From Utricularia gibba (Eukaryota; Streptophyta; Magnoliopsida; Lamiales; Lentibulariaceae): DNA of 64,000 nt. Shown here in pieces: positions 13,203 to 24,752 of this stretch (its first letter is position 1; each line of letters starts with the position of its first letter). The position numbers were made by a program, and so were the translations under genes. The notes beneath the pieces are model-generated. The model was not told the DNA's origin and searched no databases. It saw only the letters and a program-made list of their open reading frames with translations. The stretch is from assembly GCA_002189035.1 (NCBI GenBank), contig CM007990.1:3658001-3722000 (forward strand), read 5' to 3'.

Positions 13203-13214
13203 GAGAAGACGCAC

Positions 13215-13961
13215 GCAAAAAATCGTCGCAATTCAGAGTGAAGGACGGCGTAAGAGAACATATGTGAAGTTTGAGTCAAGATTGTAGTAAATTCAGAGAT
13301 TGTATGGATAAAGTTATGGAAAAGGGAGAAAGTGGTTATAATGAGTACGATTTCAAGCAACAAGCATTGGAATTATATAAACGTGAAGAAAAGAAGTGTT
13401 AGGAAATCTTACGTTTAGAGCCGAAGTGGTTATCAATATATAAAATTATATTTTCTATTATTTATCTACTATTTTTATTATAGTATGAATGCATTTATAT
13501 TTTTTTTATATTTTTTTTGCTAGATTCCAAGATCATCGGATGAGGGTTTCACAATGGGATCAAATGATCTAGTGACTCCACCTTTACACACTTCTTCATG
13601 TGTTGAAAAAGTAGCAATACCTTTAAGAAAAAAGGCAGCTAAATGCAAATGAGAACAAAATGAAGTGATTGACTCTACTTATTTCAAGAAGAAAGCATTT
13701 GATAGATATATGAATAGTATCTCGGGCCTTTGTCAAGATATTCAGAAGAAGATTGATGCGATGTGGGCATTTAATCATATATATTATGAAGATGTGCTTG
13801 ATAGATTATTTGAAAAGTACGTAAGTAAGATGATCCCTGAACAAAGGATCATGCATCAAATGATCTTTCAAGGTCTTGCAAATGCAAAGTTGTTAACTAG
13901 AAATGAAGGTACATTGAATAAGAACGTGGACGATGAGTTTTTGGATCTTTCTGATGATTGA
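13215..13961 (+). pseudogene. Harbinger ORF1 relic, NAM-associated/Myb-like
   Basis: Around 13280-13440 the + strand reads DCMDKVMEKGESGYNEYDF and then ALELYKREEKK, followed by a stop and EILRLEPKWL. This is the signature of the plant NAM-associated domain found in ORF1 of PIF/Harbinger elements. A later piece (13665-13961) encodes a charged helical segment ending DDEFLDLSDD, matching the usual acidic C-terminus. In working elements ORF1 supplies DNA binding and nuclear import to the transposase. The frame is broken by a stop after YKREEKKC, an AT-rich gap, and loss of the N-terminus near the MITE boundary. Confidence 0.6.
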
Positions 13962-14272
13962 TAAGCTTTATGTAGCGTTTGGTGTTTGTCTTTTTTCCAT
14001 TTGAACTATGTATACATGATTCAGTATTTCATTATTTTAATTTTGTTTCTTTATTTTGTTGATAAATGCAAAAAAGGATTGGTACCAATACAAATGGTGC
14101 AAATTAAAAGGTTTAGTTGCAATATAAGTGATTGGCATAATTGAATCTGTTTTCTTATTTAAGATTCATGTATCAATATGATTTCCTTACTCAATTATTG
14201 CCATGAATCCATCATTTTCTAAACTTTTCTATTTTTTTTGCTGAGGATGACATAGATTATAAAGCAATTGTT

Positions 14273-14428
14273 CAAGAAGGATATAATTTCTTCTTCAATG
14301 ACTCAGATAAGGAGCCACAAGAACCTTTTCAACTACAACGTCCATGACAACAAGAAGGATATAATTTCTTCTTCAATGACTCAGATAAGGAGCCACAAGA
14401 ACCTTTTCAACTACAACGTCCATGACAA
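14273..14428 (+). repeat. Perfect 78-bp tandem duplication
   Basis: Two identical 78-bp units lie at 14273-14350 and 14351-14428, beginning CAAGAAGGATATAATTTC. The period equals 26 codons, so the reading frame is kept. The lack of divergence points to a recent event inside an otherwise decayed element. Confidence 0.9.
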
Positions 14429-14463
14429 CAAGTTGAACGTAATCGTGAATTAGGACATGAAAG

Positions 14464-15572
14464 ATTGGTCGCTGATTATTTTTGCAACAACCTCACTTAC
14501 ATAGATGAACAATTTCGTAGGAGATTTCGTATGAAACATTCTTTATTTGAAAGAATTGTTGAGACTATTAAATATTAAAATCCCTATTTTCAAGACAAGG
14601 TAGATTGCACAAGTCGCCTAAACTTAAGCCATTTACAAAAGTGCATGGCTACTATGCGTTTGTTAGCTTATGGTTCCAGTGCTGATAGTGTTGATGAATA
14701 TATTCGAATTGGAGAGGCAACATCCATCAAATGTATTCGTTATTTTGTTACAGCCATTTGCTCTTGTTTTTTCAGAACAGTATTTACGATCACCCACAAT
14801 AGAAGACTTGGAGTGTTTGCTTGCTTGGAGCGAGGCTAGGGGATTTCCTGGAATGCTTGGAAGTGTAGATTGCATGCATTGGGAGTGGAAAAATTGTCCT
14901 GTGACATGGCATGGTCAATTTAAATGTGGAGACCATCGTAAACCATCACTCATGTTAGAAGCGGTGGCATCTTATGATACATGGATATGACATGCATTTT
15001 TTGGAATGCCAGATGCAAATAATGATATCAATGTTTTATGTCATTCTCATTTACTAAATGAGTTACATAATGAGATTGCACCATGAGTTCAATTCACTGT
15101 CAATGGTAATAATTACGACATGAGATATTATTTGATTGACGGTATTTATCTGGAATGGGCTGTGTTTGTGAAATCTATTACACTACCACAAGGTCGAAAA
15201 GCTCATCGTTATGCTCAATTCTAAGAAAGTGCTAGAAAAGATATAGAGCATACTTTTGGGATACTACAAAGTCTGCTTGGAATACTAACATCTCTTGAGA
15301 AATCTTGGTATTGAAAAACTTTTGGAGATATTATGTATGCATGTATCATATTACATAATATGATTGTAGACGATGAATGTCATATCATTCCTGAAAATAA
15401 CACTATGGATGAAAATAGAAGATTTATGACTGTTGAACCACCGGAAATTTATAGAGATGTTGGGATTAATATGCAAAGCTATTTTGGTCGAATTGAGCAT
15501 TCATGTAATATTGGTATCCGTGGATGGCTAAAAAATGATTTAATTGAGCATATTTGGACAAATTTTAATTGA
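14464..15572 (+). pseudogene. Harbinger (ALP1/HARBI1-like) transposase relic
   Basis: This is a DDE transposase of the plant PIF/Harbinger superfamily. Recognisable pieces appear in order: an N-terminal region RRRFRMKHSLFERIVE, the first catalytic Asp in GSVDCMHWEWKNCP, VASYDTWI followed by HAFFGMPDANNDINVL, the second Asp in YYLIDGIYLEW, and the Glu region ARKDIEHTFGILQ. The C-terminal segment (15333-15572) is still open and ends IEHIWTNFN. At least five in-frame stops and one or more frameshifts (near 14640-14700) disable it. The element cannot make a full transposase. Confidence 0.85.
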
Positions 15573-15818
15573 TTTTTAGATTGTTTAGTAATTTTTTTTA
15601 TGATTTTGTAATTTTTTTTTATCAATTTCAATGTTTAAAATTGAAATATATTTTGAAATCTTTATTTTAATATTATTTTAGTATTAGGATTTCTGAAAAT
15701 CAATACAAACATAAAAAAACTTTAATAATGAAAACTCAATAACTCAATTTCTAAATGACATGTCAGTATTTCCAAATTTTTGTTTTTATTTTTGGCTAGG
15801 TAAAAACGGAGCTGCTGT

Positions 15819-15824
15819 CACGTG
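15819..15824 (+). promoter_or_regulatory. G-box (CACGTG) upstream of the 16142 gene
   Basis: CACGTG lies about 320 bp before the start codon at 16142, within TGTCACGTGTCC. G-boxes bind bZIP and bHLH factors in plant promoters. Function here is inferred from the motif only. Confidence 0.4.
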
Positions 15825-16141
15825 TCCTTTAGTTCGGCGCTGGTAGACGACTCTCGAGGCTCGGGCTTGGGTTTGTTCTCCGTTCTCGCTCCACACGGAG
15901 GCGGGTTTGTGTTTCTCTGCTGGCCCCTGCACGCTTTTTTTCTTTTGTGTACTCCGAATTTGTAGAACTGGGGTGTCAAGTTTACCGATACTCCCTAATG
16001 AAGTTGCGTTCTTGTATTTGGGAATGAGATTCTCGCGAATTTTATGTTGGAGAAGTGGGTAGTTCAGTACCGTGCATTGAAGTTCTGTTTTTGCCAAGAA
16101 GAAACCTGGTATCGTTGTTTCAGTGAGAATCGCAGGTAGAA

Positions 16142-16824
16142 ATGATGGAAGGTGAGTGGAATCAGAATTCGCTTGGCACAGAATTTGCATAAACACATTG
16201 CTTTCGCATAGCCCTGGCTCTTTTAGGTTTTATGAACAAAACCAAAAAGAAGAGTTTTTTTTTTTTTTGTGGAGATTATTTTAAGGCATGATTAGCTAAG
16301 CTACTATGCTTGCAGGCAAGAATGATGGAAGTTGCAGAGCTGCAGCTCCAGACGAATGCCCTTCTGTTACCAGTGAAGATATTAAAGGACCTGGGAATCG
16401 TATCATCTCTGGATCAAGCTACTCTATTGCAGATGTGAACATGGAAGCCTCTATATCTCCTGAGGATATAATCTGTGCTGGAGGTCTGGGAGCTACTGAC
16501 GACATCGGTAGCATCTTCCCAGTTGCCAGCGATTCAACTGATTTCGAGGCACGTCTTATTGAAGCTCAAGAATGTGAGCCTCTTGAGGATGCCACTGCTG
16601 GAACAGAACCTGGGAATGAGAGTTTAAACATGGGGGCTCCTGCTACTTGCGATGAAATGATCCGAGCTGGAGGATTCGGAGCTACGGATGATATCAATAG
16701 TTTCCTTCCAGTTGCAAGTGATTTCACTGATTTTGAGGCTCACCTTCGTGATGCTCAAGACTATGAAGATCCTGGCAAGGAAGTAAATCGGCATGGACTT
16801 GGTTGGGTCGAGGGAACCAAGTGA
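16142..16824 (+). CDS. Plant-specific protein with duplicated ATDDI..PVASD.TDFEA motif
   Basis: Two exons are inferred: 16142-16151 (ATG ATG GAA G) and 16316-16824, joined in phase 1 across a 164-nt GT-AG intron, giving 172 residues. An in-frame TGA at 16124 precedes the ATG. The protein carries two copies of one motif: ICAGGLGATDDIGSIFPVAS then DSTDFEARL at about residues 60-85, and IRAGGFGATDDINSFLPVAS then DFTDFEAHL at about 120-147. It ends in a GLGW box. I recall this arrangement from uncharacterised plant proteins but know no function. No signal peptide or membrane segment is visible, and it is acidic and probably soluble. It converges on RECA3, with 195 bp between the stop codons. Confidence 0.75.
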
Positions 16825-17019
16825 ATAGCTGCAGTTCTGGATCCTGCTATACAATGGATCATGTTTTTCCCCTCCCTGCAATTACAGGTAATCCAAAACA
16901 AGGTGTTGATGGAGGATGCAACAACAAACTTGTTTGCTTTGCAAGACTCCTAACAATTCCAGGGATCTTTTGATATTACAGTGTCTACAGACAATTCCAC
17001 CATGAAAGTTTTACACGGT

Positions 17020-19260
17020 TTACCTGTCAAACAAATGGCATCTCAGAGTTTTCACTATGCATTCCAAAATCTCTTTGTTTGCCGCAAGGTATGCTAAAAC
17101 ATCCTCCCTACTGTGGAAGACTTTTCCTTTTATGAAATAACGGCCTCCGTCATGAGCTATGACACCATGTTCACACGCCAAATCTAAGGTTTCTAGTTCC
17201 CTCAGAATTCCACTGCCGAACCCAATACTTAGCTCAGCTTTCGCCATGGAAGGTGCTAGTTTATTCTTAACTACCTGCACGCAGATCCCAAGACCAGCTG
17301 CCTGGACATGCAGAAATCATTCAGACACTAGGAAAAGCATGCATTTTCATCTTGATGATGCTCTCATGAATCTCACCTTGTCCGCTGTCTTGAGCAAACA
17401 CTTTCTGCTAATTCTCATTCGTATGGCAGCATGAAATTTAAGTGCATTACCGCCACAAGTTACTTCTGATTGCACAGAGCCTTCTACCGATTTCACGCTT
17501 CTTCTTATCTGAGACAGCGGAAGAATTTCTTCAGAGCACAAAAACGCAAATATGTTCGATTCCTACCATTAAGGTGCTAGTTTCGTAACCTGGTTGATGA
17601 AAAGAATAACTGTGCTGGAGTTGCACATTGAATAATGCAGCTTTCTTAATGCTTGGGTCATTATCTTGGATTGCAAATCCACTGAAGAGAAGCATTCCAG
17701 AGCATCAACGTCACGCTGAGGGATGAGAGCAGCAACCTGCAACGAATCGGAAAGATGACATCCTTGGCTCTCAAAGTTTTCTCGGATTTCATGCATAATC
17801 TCCTATCTACACAGGGACACCGCTGCATGAGAAATGTGCAAGCCCAATTCATTCTAAACACACTTCAGGACTTGTTTCTCCGCAGTGACACGTAAACAGG
17901 AAGTTTTTTGAGGCATACACTGTCAACAACAATCACAGAGATGGCTCCAGATTTTGTTAAGGTGTCAACCACACTCATCAGATTTTCGGCAGAATCAGGT
18001 TGTGAAACAAGCAGATTGTCTGTGTTGACACCGATGGATTCTGCGACAGACGGGTCCAGTGCATTCTCCACATCAAGATACGCACAATAACCTTTCCACA
18101 CAAAAAAAAAAAAAAAACACAGACGGGATGAATAACCACAAAAGAAAGCCCTATGCAGGCCACCGAAATACGCAGAGACTAACTTTTGGAAAAAAATCGC
18201 CCTTCGGAAAATGGCAGCTGTTCCAAGTATAACACTTTCAAATTACTAGATGGACCAGAGCGGCATATTCCATTACCCTCAGATATAACAAAAGCAAAAA
18301 GTGTTACTAACCACCAAGCTTCTGAGCTTCCCTGATAACATGCAACGCAAGCGTTGTCTTTCCTGACGCTTCCTGCCCATATATTTCAACCATCCTTCCC
18401 TGGTGAGACCATCAGAGTAACTCATAAATTCCCACGATTCCATGTATAGACAAGAAACATCCACAGAAAAAACAACAGAAAATCTCCATGTTAGAGAGCT
18501 ACAACCTCAAATCTTCCATTTCCTAATCTTCGTGTTGATTGTACCGATCGATCAAGAAATGCACAGATCCAACCAACATGTGATTTTTTAGGGATTATCT
18601 AGAATGGGATGGTTTTAGGAGGTTAACACAAGTGCCCATATCCCTTAGTTTCTCTACAGCATACTCGATGAGCAAGCTGGTCTCAAGAACATTTTCTACT
18701 CACATCTCCAAAATTCTAAAACATTATTTATCCGACAGAAAAATGAAAAACATGCTTTTGATAGAAACCAACCATGGGTAGCCCTCCGATCCCAAGTGCA
18801 AGGTCAAGTCTCAATGAACCAGTAGATATCACTGGAGCTCGTCTGGATCCAAAAAACCGATGCAGAGATATCATAGGTTCTTTACCACCAAATCCCCCAG
18901 AAAGGTTAGAAAGAGCGTTTCGCAAAGCAGCGCCTTTCTCAGTCGCCTTGGACTCATCCACAATATGATCATCATACTCTGAAGCATCAACTACGAAACA
19001 AAAACACAAAATCATATAAAGCAAACCATTCTGAGCAGCAAATACATTTCAGTTGAGCGGAATTCTACTAGTTGGAGTGGCAGCAAGAGTGCTCCGAGCC
19101 CTTCTCCAAGAAAATCCAGCCTGTCAAAAGGATGAAGCGAAACAGCGTCTCAAAAACCGAAAGAGACGGAGGAAGCGAAGGCGTATCTTAAAAACCGAAA
19201 GTGTACCTGCCACCTACATAGCATCAGGGACGAATTAACGGCCCTCGAAGAGGAATTCAT
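17020..19260 (-). CDS. RECA3: Mitochondrial RecA homologue (RECA3 type)
   Basis: This is a recombinase for homologous strand exchange in mitochondria. Plant RECA3 suppresses recombination between short repeats in mitochondrial DNA. Eight exons on the minus strand are inferred from GT-AG sites with consistent phase: 19260-19207, 19120-19069, 18990-18773, 18399-18312, 18091-17919, 17736-17590, 17508-17377 and 17301-17020. They encode 381 residues (Arabidopsis RECA3 is near 390). Exons 1-2 give an Arg/Ser-rich, acid-poor leader ([20 protein letters not shown]) typical of mitochondrial import. Walker A is GQEASGKTT, and Walker B lies in ISVIVVDS. The filament/DNA region includes [15 protein letters not shown], and the C-terminal part [24 protein letters not shown] and SIGVNTD match RECA3 rather than RECA1/2. 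An in-frame TGA lies upstream of the first ATG. Confidence 0.9.
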
Positions 19261-19696
19261 TCTGGAAACCCTCAAAATTCACTTGCAAGAATACCTATAG
19301 TTCAGTCCTCACCAATACCTTAGGGCAAGCTCCCGAAGAAACACCAAAGAATGGCGCCATTTTTCATGAAAACAAGCTCAAGGAGAAAGCCAAAAACCCC
19401 GCCTAACTCCGAAGTCACGGGCCGATTTTCCATGGAGCCGTACTATTCAGACTAAGCTCAAATCCTTCAGCCCAGTGGGACAAGCATTATACTTTCTTCG
19501 ATTTAAATGCATTTTCATAAGCCCATCAACGGGCACTATTCCAATCCGTCCGTTAACGAATCGGGCTAGGCCTCAATTTATAAGCACGGCCCAGGTCTAT
19601 TTTCCGAATGAGGCCCCACGCTAACCTGTATGCCCAGGCCTATTTAAAGGAGGAGGCTCTGTTTGATATAGGCCTGAAGCTTGCCAACTGTGCCGG

Positions 19697-19754
19697 TGGG
19701 CCCATTCATTAATGAGTTGGGCTGAAGGCCCAATAAGATTTCAGTTACGGCCCA
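19697..19754 (-). promoter_or_regulatory. Cluster of site II (TGGGCY) elements upstream of RECA3
   Basis: TGGGCC (19697-19702), TGGGCT (19718-19723), GGCCCA (19727-19732) and GGCCCA (19749-19754) lie 440-500 bp upstream of the RECA3 ATG. More GCCCA-type motifs lie between 19420 and 19640. Such TCP-bound elements are common in promoters of nuclear genes for mitochondrial and ribosomal proteins. The space is also the 3' flank of PAP16, so assignment to RECA3 is by orientation. Confidence 0.5.
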
Positions 19755-19902
19755 ATATCCATATACAGTGATGGCTACCCACCTTCGGTCCCTTTCCGGC
19801 CCGAAACTACGGAGCTCAGGTTTGGGTCCAGAGGTCCATTCGCCTGACCTAAGGTCATCCCAAATCCAATTCCCGATTAGGGCCAGCCATGACGTTTAGG
19901 GT

Positions 19903-21745
19903 TTAGGAACTCAAAATGACTTCACTGTGTGAAGTCCCATTTTCCATCGTTATCCATGTTTTCAAAGAGAATGGCCCCTCTTTGATCTCAAGGATTCTGC
20001 TTCCTCTAGCCCAGTTCCCGTATCCGCCGTAGCCGGTGTGCCGGGCAAAACAGAGCCACAGTTTGTTGAAGGGACAACACCAGTCCAAGCCGTGGTTATG
20101 CCCCACAAACACAGCCTATAAACCACATGAAAAAAGCTGTGATATGATCCCATTTTTTCGACTCAAAACACAATACTTTTAAGTTCGAATGAATGAATGG
20201 AAGGCCTTGCCTTGACAGATGATCTTTGCTCGAGAACCTGCATTATTCCCATTTCAGCTTGCTGAGCTGCGACCTGCTCAGCAAACATCGAGCCTACACA
20301 CTTCGGATTCCCATTGGAGTTCGGGGCTATGCGTTTGTATGACTCGGTTGGGATGTGCCAGAATACTATCTCAGGAACACTTGATAGGCATAAAGAAACT
20401 GCTTTAGTGTTAATTCATGCGTAACGAGGGCCAAAAATAGTTATTCTTCTCTTACCTTTTATTACCATTAAGACGTGCAGCTTCCAGCTGAAACCATTTC
20501 ACTTGAGCATGGGATATAACCTCTGGGTATGAACCGCCACCCGAATCAAGGAAATACATATAACATACAGGAAGTTGAGAATCTCCAGAGGAGATCTTGA
20601 GAACATAGTTGGAAACTCCAGGCCAAAGATCTTTTGGGCCTATTGATGAATATGATAATGCATTCTTCTCAATCTCACTTCTCATCAACTCCAGTCGTGT
20701 TGCACCTTGAAAGCTGCATTCTCTGTAACCTGAAAAAGAACAAGATAACGCAAAGTTATAATATCAACGGAAAGTATTGCCCTTTGTTATCCTTATTTAG
20801 ATAGTAGAAAAATTGACTGTGACCCCATGGTCCACAATCCATACCTGACGAAGAAGCATCTGTGGCTGGACAAGAAAGCGGGGGAAATCCGGTTTTGGAA
20901 AACCACTCCAGCGGCCATTCAAATGAAGCATCATCATGATTACCAAATACACTGCACCATGGAGTATCCCTTTCTCTAACAGGGGATATAGCCTGATCCC
21001 AATACAGGCTTGCATTAGCCACCATCATGTTGTTGGCCGTAATCACATCACCAAGGTAGACAACAAAATCTGTCAAACGAAACACCAAGCTTCTTCTACC
21101 ATCAAGTGTGCAATAAAAATCATGCGTCTCATCAAACAAAAAAAAAAAAAAAAAGAAGAAAGAAACAGACACAGTAGAAGAATTATTAGTCCGAAGACAA
21201 ATAATGCTGAATCGAAAATTGTAAAACCGAACACACATTGCTAGAAATCTTGACTCTAAAACAGACAGACTGTAACTTGCTCGAAACAAATGGTGACCGA
21301 AGGCACAGTGAATCGAAAGAATTTATACCTATGATCCACTAGTGAAACACTATTAGTAGCATGAAATCATACCCCATTTCTCGTCTCAACACAATTCTCT
21401 CAGGTCTCGACCCTAAAACAGATGGATTATAACTCGCTCGCAACAAAAGATAGGTCATAACTTGAATATAAGTGAATCAATCTGAAGCAGATATAGGCAA
21501 TCACCCGGTTGCTCTAAGTCGAGCACTGAAGACATTACCCTTCGCGAATTAAAATCCTGAAGTGGGCCCCACTCCGTCCAGGCGTCTTCTCCGAAGTGGA
21601 GGTCTGCGAAAAGTGCGATTTTGAAGGATTTGCCGGTTGGAAGCCGAATATTGCCCGGCGGCGCGACGGCGGCATCGAAACCGCAATTCCCGTACAATCG
21701 AACGGCTAGGATCAAAGAGATCAACCTCAAATGGCTACTCCACAT
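19903..21745 (-). CDS. PAP16: Purple acid phosphatase, PAP16 type (metallophosphoesterase)
   Basis: This is a calcineurin-like metallophosphatase that hydrolyses phosphomonoesters, probably secreted or vacuolar. The hydrophobic N-terminus ([18 protein letters not shown]) looks like a signal peptide. Five exons are inferred: 21745-21505, 21069-20845, 20729-20456, 20379-20211 and 20115-19903, giving 373 residues (Arabidopsis PAP16 is near 367). Metal-binding motifs appear in order: [30 protein letters not shown] and [12 protein letters not shown]. Further family blocks are [13 protein letters not shown] and [15 protein letters not shown]. The set matches the small PAP16/PAP14/PAP28 class. Exon phases agree at every junction. 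Intron 4 begins with GC rather than GT. The stop codon lies 642 bp upstream of the RECA3 start on the same strand. Confidence 0.92.
20116..20210 (-). other. GC-AG intron in PAP16
   Basis: Exon 4 ends TCTGTCAAG and the intron starts GCAAGG; the acceptor is TTTATAG|GCTGTG. The splice gives [14 protein letters not shown], exactly as in known PAP16 proteins. The nearest GT would delete Val-Lys. AG|GCAAG is the strong consensus of the rare GC-AG intron class, usually spliced by the normal U2 spliceosome. Confidence 0.8.
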
Positions 21746-23639
21746 CTCATTAAATCCACGTCTGAAATCTGTGGAAGCCTATAACTAACTATAATCGGAT
21801 TCCGGAGGCGCAGACGAGGATATAAGAGTATGATTGTCACATTCTGAGAGCACTTACTAACAAACTTAATAGTTTTATTCAATAATAATTTTTTTGGTGT
21901 TGGTTTACTATGTGCAGCTGCAGCATATTTCATATTCCAAATGGCAGTGATGCTCGTCAGACCCATGACAAGTCATACTCGTGTATGAAGAAAACAAGTT
22001 AAGCAGATATGGTATGTATTACAAGAGAGTGCATTGTTTTTTCATTGTGTGATAAAAATGACCATCACGTATATAAAATTTTTTTCTCAGTGTGCGAGAA
22101 AAAAATACCCGATGACCAATTTTTTCAATGATCCAACCGACATATGATGTGTTATATCAAACTCACAGATTCAAATGGATTGGATCTTTAAATCCATTCA
22201 CTATAGAAACAATTCACTTGTGAAGTTCTCAATATCATAAAAATTGTTGTGAAGCTAAATTTAAATATTTTTATATTTATTTGTATCCTAGTATCCAATA
22301 TGAATAAGATTGTTTTTATTTTTTTTAATACTATATCATCATTAAATACATGACATGTTAAAAAAGATACAAGAATTAAACTTAAATCTAAAATTAAATG
22401 ATTTAGAAATAAAATGTGAAGTATATGTAAAAGTAAAGTTGATTAATAAAACATATTATCCTATGATAAAAGAAAACATATACACGTATTTATTTGTTAA
22501 AATATAAAGGTGAAGCATTTGATAAATTTATAATATTTGAAATTCAGGTATAAAATGAAAAAAATTGAAGCCTTGTATTATTTGATCACTTGTGCAAAAT
22601 CATGACATAATATATGATAAGATTTTATCATATTCTCTAATTTCAATGAGGTAGCAGAAACAAAAAAATATAAGATTGAATAAAATGATAAATTCAATAC
22701 ACATTAGCTCTGTTGCTACTTATAACATATGATAGAAATCTATCCTAACTAAATATTATATTCAAAATAAAATTCCACACAAAAAAAACTAGGAGAACTT
22801 GATGTAAAATATAAAAATGTATATCTCTAAAATATTCGAAAGTGTGAGAATCTTTAGTAAAAATAATATTACTTGAATTTAATAAAAGAAAAATTGAATA
22901 TAATATTCACCGATAATAGTTCAAATTGAAAATAATTATTCATTAGAAAACATTTTTGTGATAGTGTTGCCACGTTCTTTCCCTTCAAATATTTTAAAAT
23001 TGCTAACATTAGCAATGTAATATTACAATGTTAGCAAACCAAGGTTCCCCGACAATAATTCAAATTGAAAATAATTCTTCATTAGAAAAAACTTTTGTGA
23101 TAGTGGCTAGGTTTTATCTTTTTCAAATATGTCTCTGATTTCAATGTTAAATTTTTTTAACAAGGATTCATCTTATAATTCTTAATTTGAAATTCTTCTT
23201 CTTCATTAGGTATTTTACCATGATTTATATAAAGTTCTATCATGTTTCCTAAGAGATAATACTTGAAAATTTCCAAAGTAAATATAACAATGAGATATTC
23301 TTTCTTCATCATACTATGATTTTTTAGACTTCATCTAATGTCTTGCATGTATAGAAAATAACATAATGCTTTTCATTAATCTCTTATCCTAATACTGTTC
23401 CTATAACATGGCAATGAGGATCACACATACTTTCAAAATCATATCTTTAGTTTGATGGTTGTATAAAAGAGGTACTCATCACAATTGTTACAAGAATTAT
23501 AAAAATTAAAATATGTATTAAGATGTCAAAGTCCACTAAGGGGTAGTGAAATTTTAGAAAAATTATGAATAAATTTGGCATCTAATAAGGACGGTTAATT
23601 TGACATCTAACCTTCTTCACAAAATCCCTTTGCTAAATG

Positions 23640-23770
23640 CTCTATTTTGAAATTATTGGTCAAATAATTCTATTTTATGTATGTATTAGTTAAATAGCCT
23701 GATTTTTATCATTAATAAAAAATAGTTAGTTTTTATTTACAAAAACAAAAATAATCAGCCAGCAATTTTT
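23640..23770 (+). repeat. Diverged fragment related to the 3008-3870 MITE
   Basis: ATTAGTTAAATAGCCTGATTTTTATCATTAATAAAAAATAG resembles the stretch ATTAGCTAAATAGCTC and following bases in the terminal repeat of the element at 3008-3870. The preceding GCTAAATGCTC words also fit. Only one arm is visible. Confidence 0.4.
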
Positions 23771-24679
23771 CATGTAGTAGAAAAAGAACATTAATTAGCA
23801 AAAAATCATTTCTATTTAAGAGCAAAAATAATAAATCTAATATAAAACATAGAAAAAAAACTTAGGTTTTGAAAGCCACAAAATGAAACCAGAGAAACCA
23901 AGCAATGAGAATAATGAAAAATGGCTGGAGAAAAGATAAATTGCATCAAAAAGAAGTTTACAGACAAGATACAAAGAGAAATAGCAACTATGAGATAAAG
24001 ATAAAGTGAGATACCAAGATGCTCACTAGCTTTTTTAGCCTCGTTTCTTTCCTCACTCTACTTACGCAAACAAGGCTCTATCATTGATGGCTATAGTATA
24101 GTATAGTATGAAATCATAATATTTTATAAATAAAACTTTATAGTATAGTATGACTATACTATAATTTTAATAATAAAACTTTGTCCATATGTTTGCACGT
24201 ATGATATTTTCATTTTATTGGGCATTTTTTTGAATCAAACAATATTGGAAATATGAATTTTTAAAACTTGAATAAATAAATTGTTTAATAATAACATTTT
24301 TGAAAAATAAATAAATACTTTCAAATTAATAGAATTGTTTTTAAGGTATAAAGATTTATAATTCAGAAAACCAAAACGATTATTTTTCAAAAATTTTGGA
24401 ATACTTATTTCAAAAGAAAATTTAAATTTTTCTAAAAATTTAATAAAATGTTTTCTAAATACTTATTTTAAATAAATAATATATTATTATTTTTCTTTAA
24501 TAATAACTAATTGTTTTTTTATAATGAATAATACTTAGTTAATAATTTTGATATTATGAATACATGTTTCACAAAAAAAAGATATGCTATGTAAATATTA
24601 TGATAAAACTTATGCATAATCCATTTTTATGAAAATGGTTATTGCATATTAACAAAATACAAGTTATAATATTTATAAT

Positions 24680-24698
24680 ACATATATATATATATAAT

Positions 24699-24745
<47 letters not shown>
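24680..24745. repeat. (AT)n microsatellite
   Basis: This is a run of alternating A and T about 65 bp long, with two short AA interruptions. Confidence 0.95.

Positions 24746-24752
<7 letters not shown>

Larger units (their letters stand above)
12369..15773 (+). mobile_element. Dead PIF/Harbinger element, first copy
   Basis: The two standard PIF/Harbinger genes lie in the same direction: a NAM-associated/Myb-like ORF1 (about 13215-13961) and a DDE transposase (14464-15572), both broken. Possible termini are an imperfect inverted repeat: GGAAATGCTGATGTGGCATTT at 12369-12389 and its partner at 15753-15773, matching at 17 of 21 bases. No target duplication was found, so the outer limits are tentative. 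The coding remains are much more certain than the ends. Confidence 0.55.

Noticed and set aside
15786-16196. 136-codon minus-strand frame
   Set aside because: It lies antisense to the 5' leader and first exon of the + strand gene at 16142, and its product has no recognisable domain.
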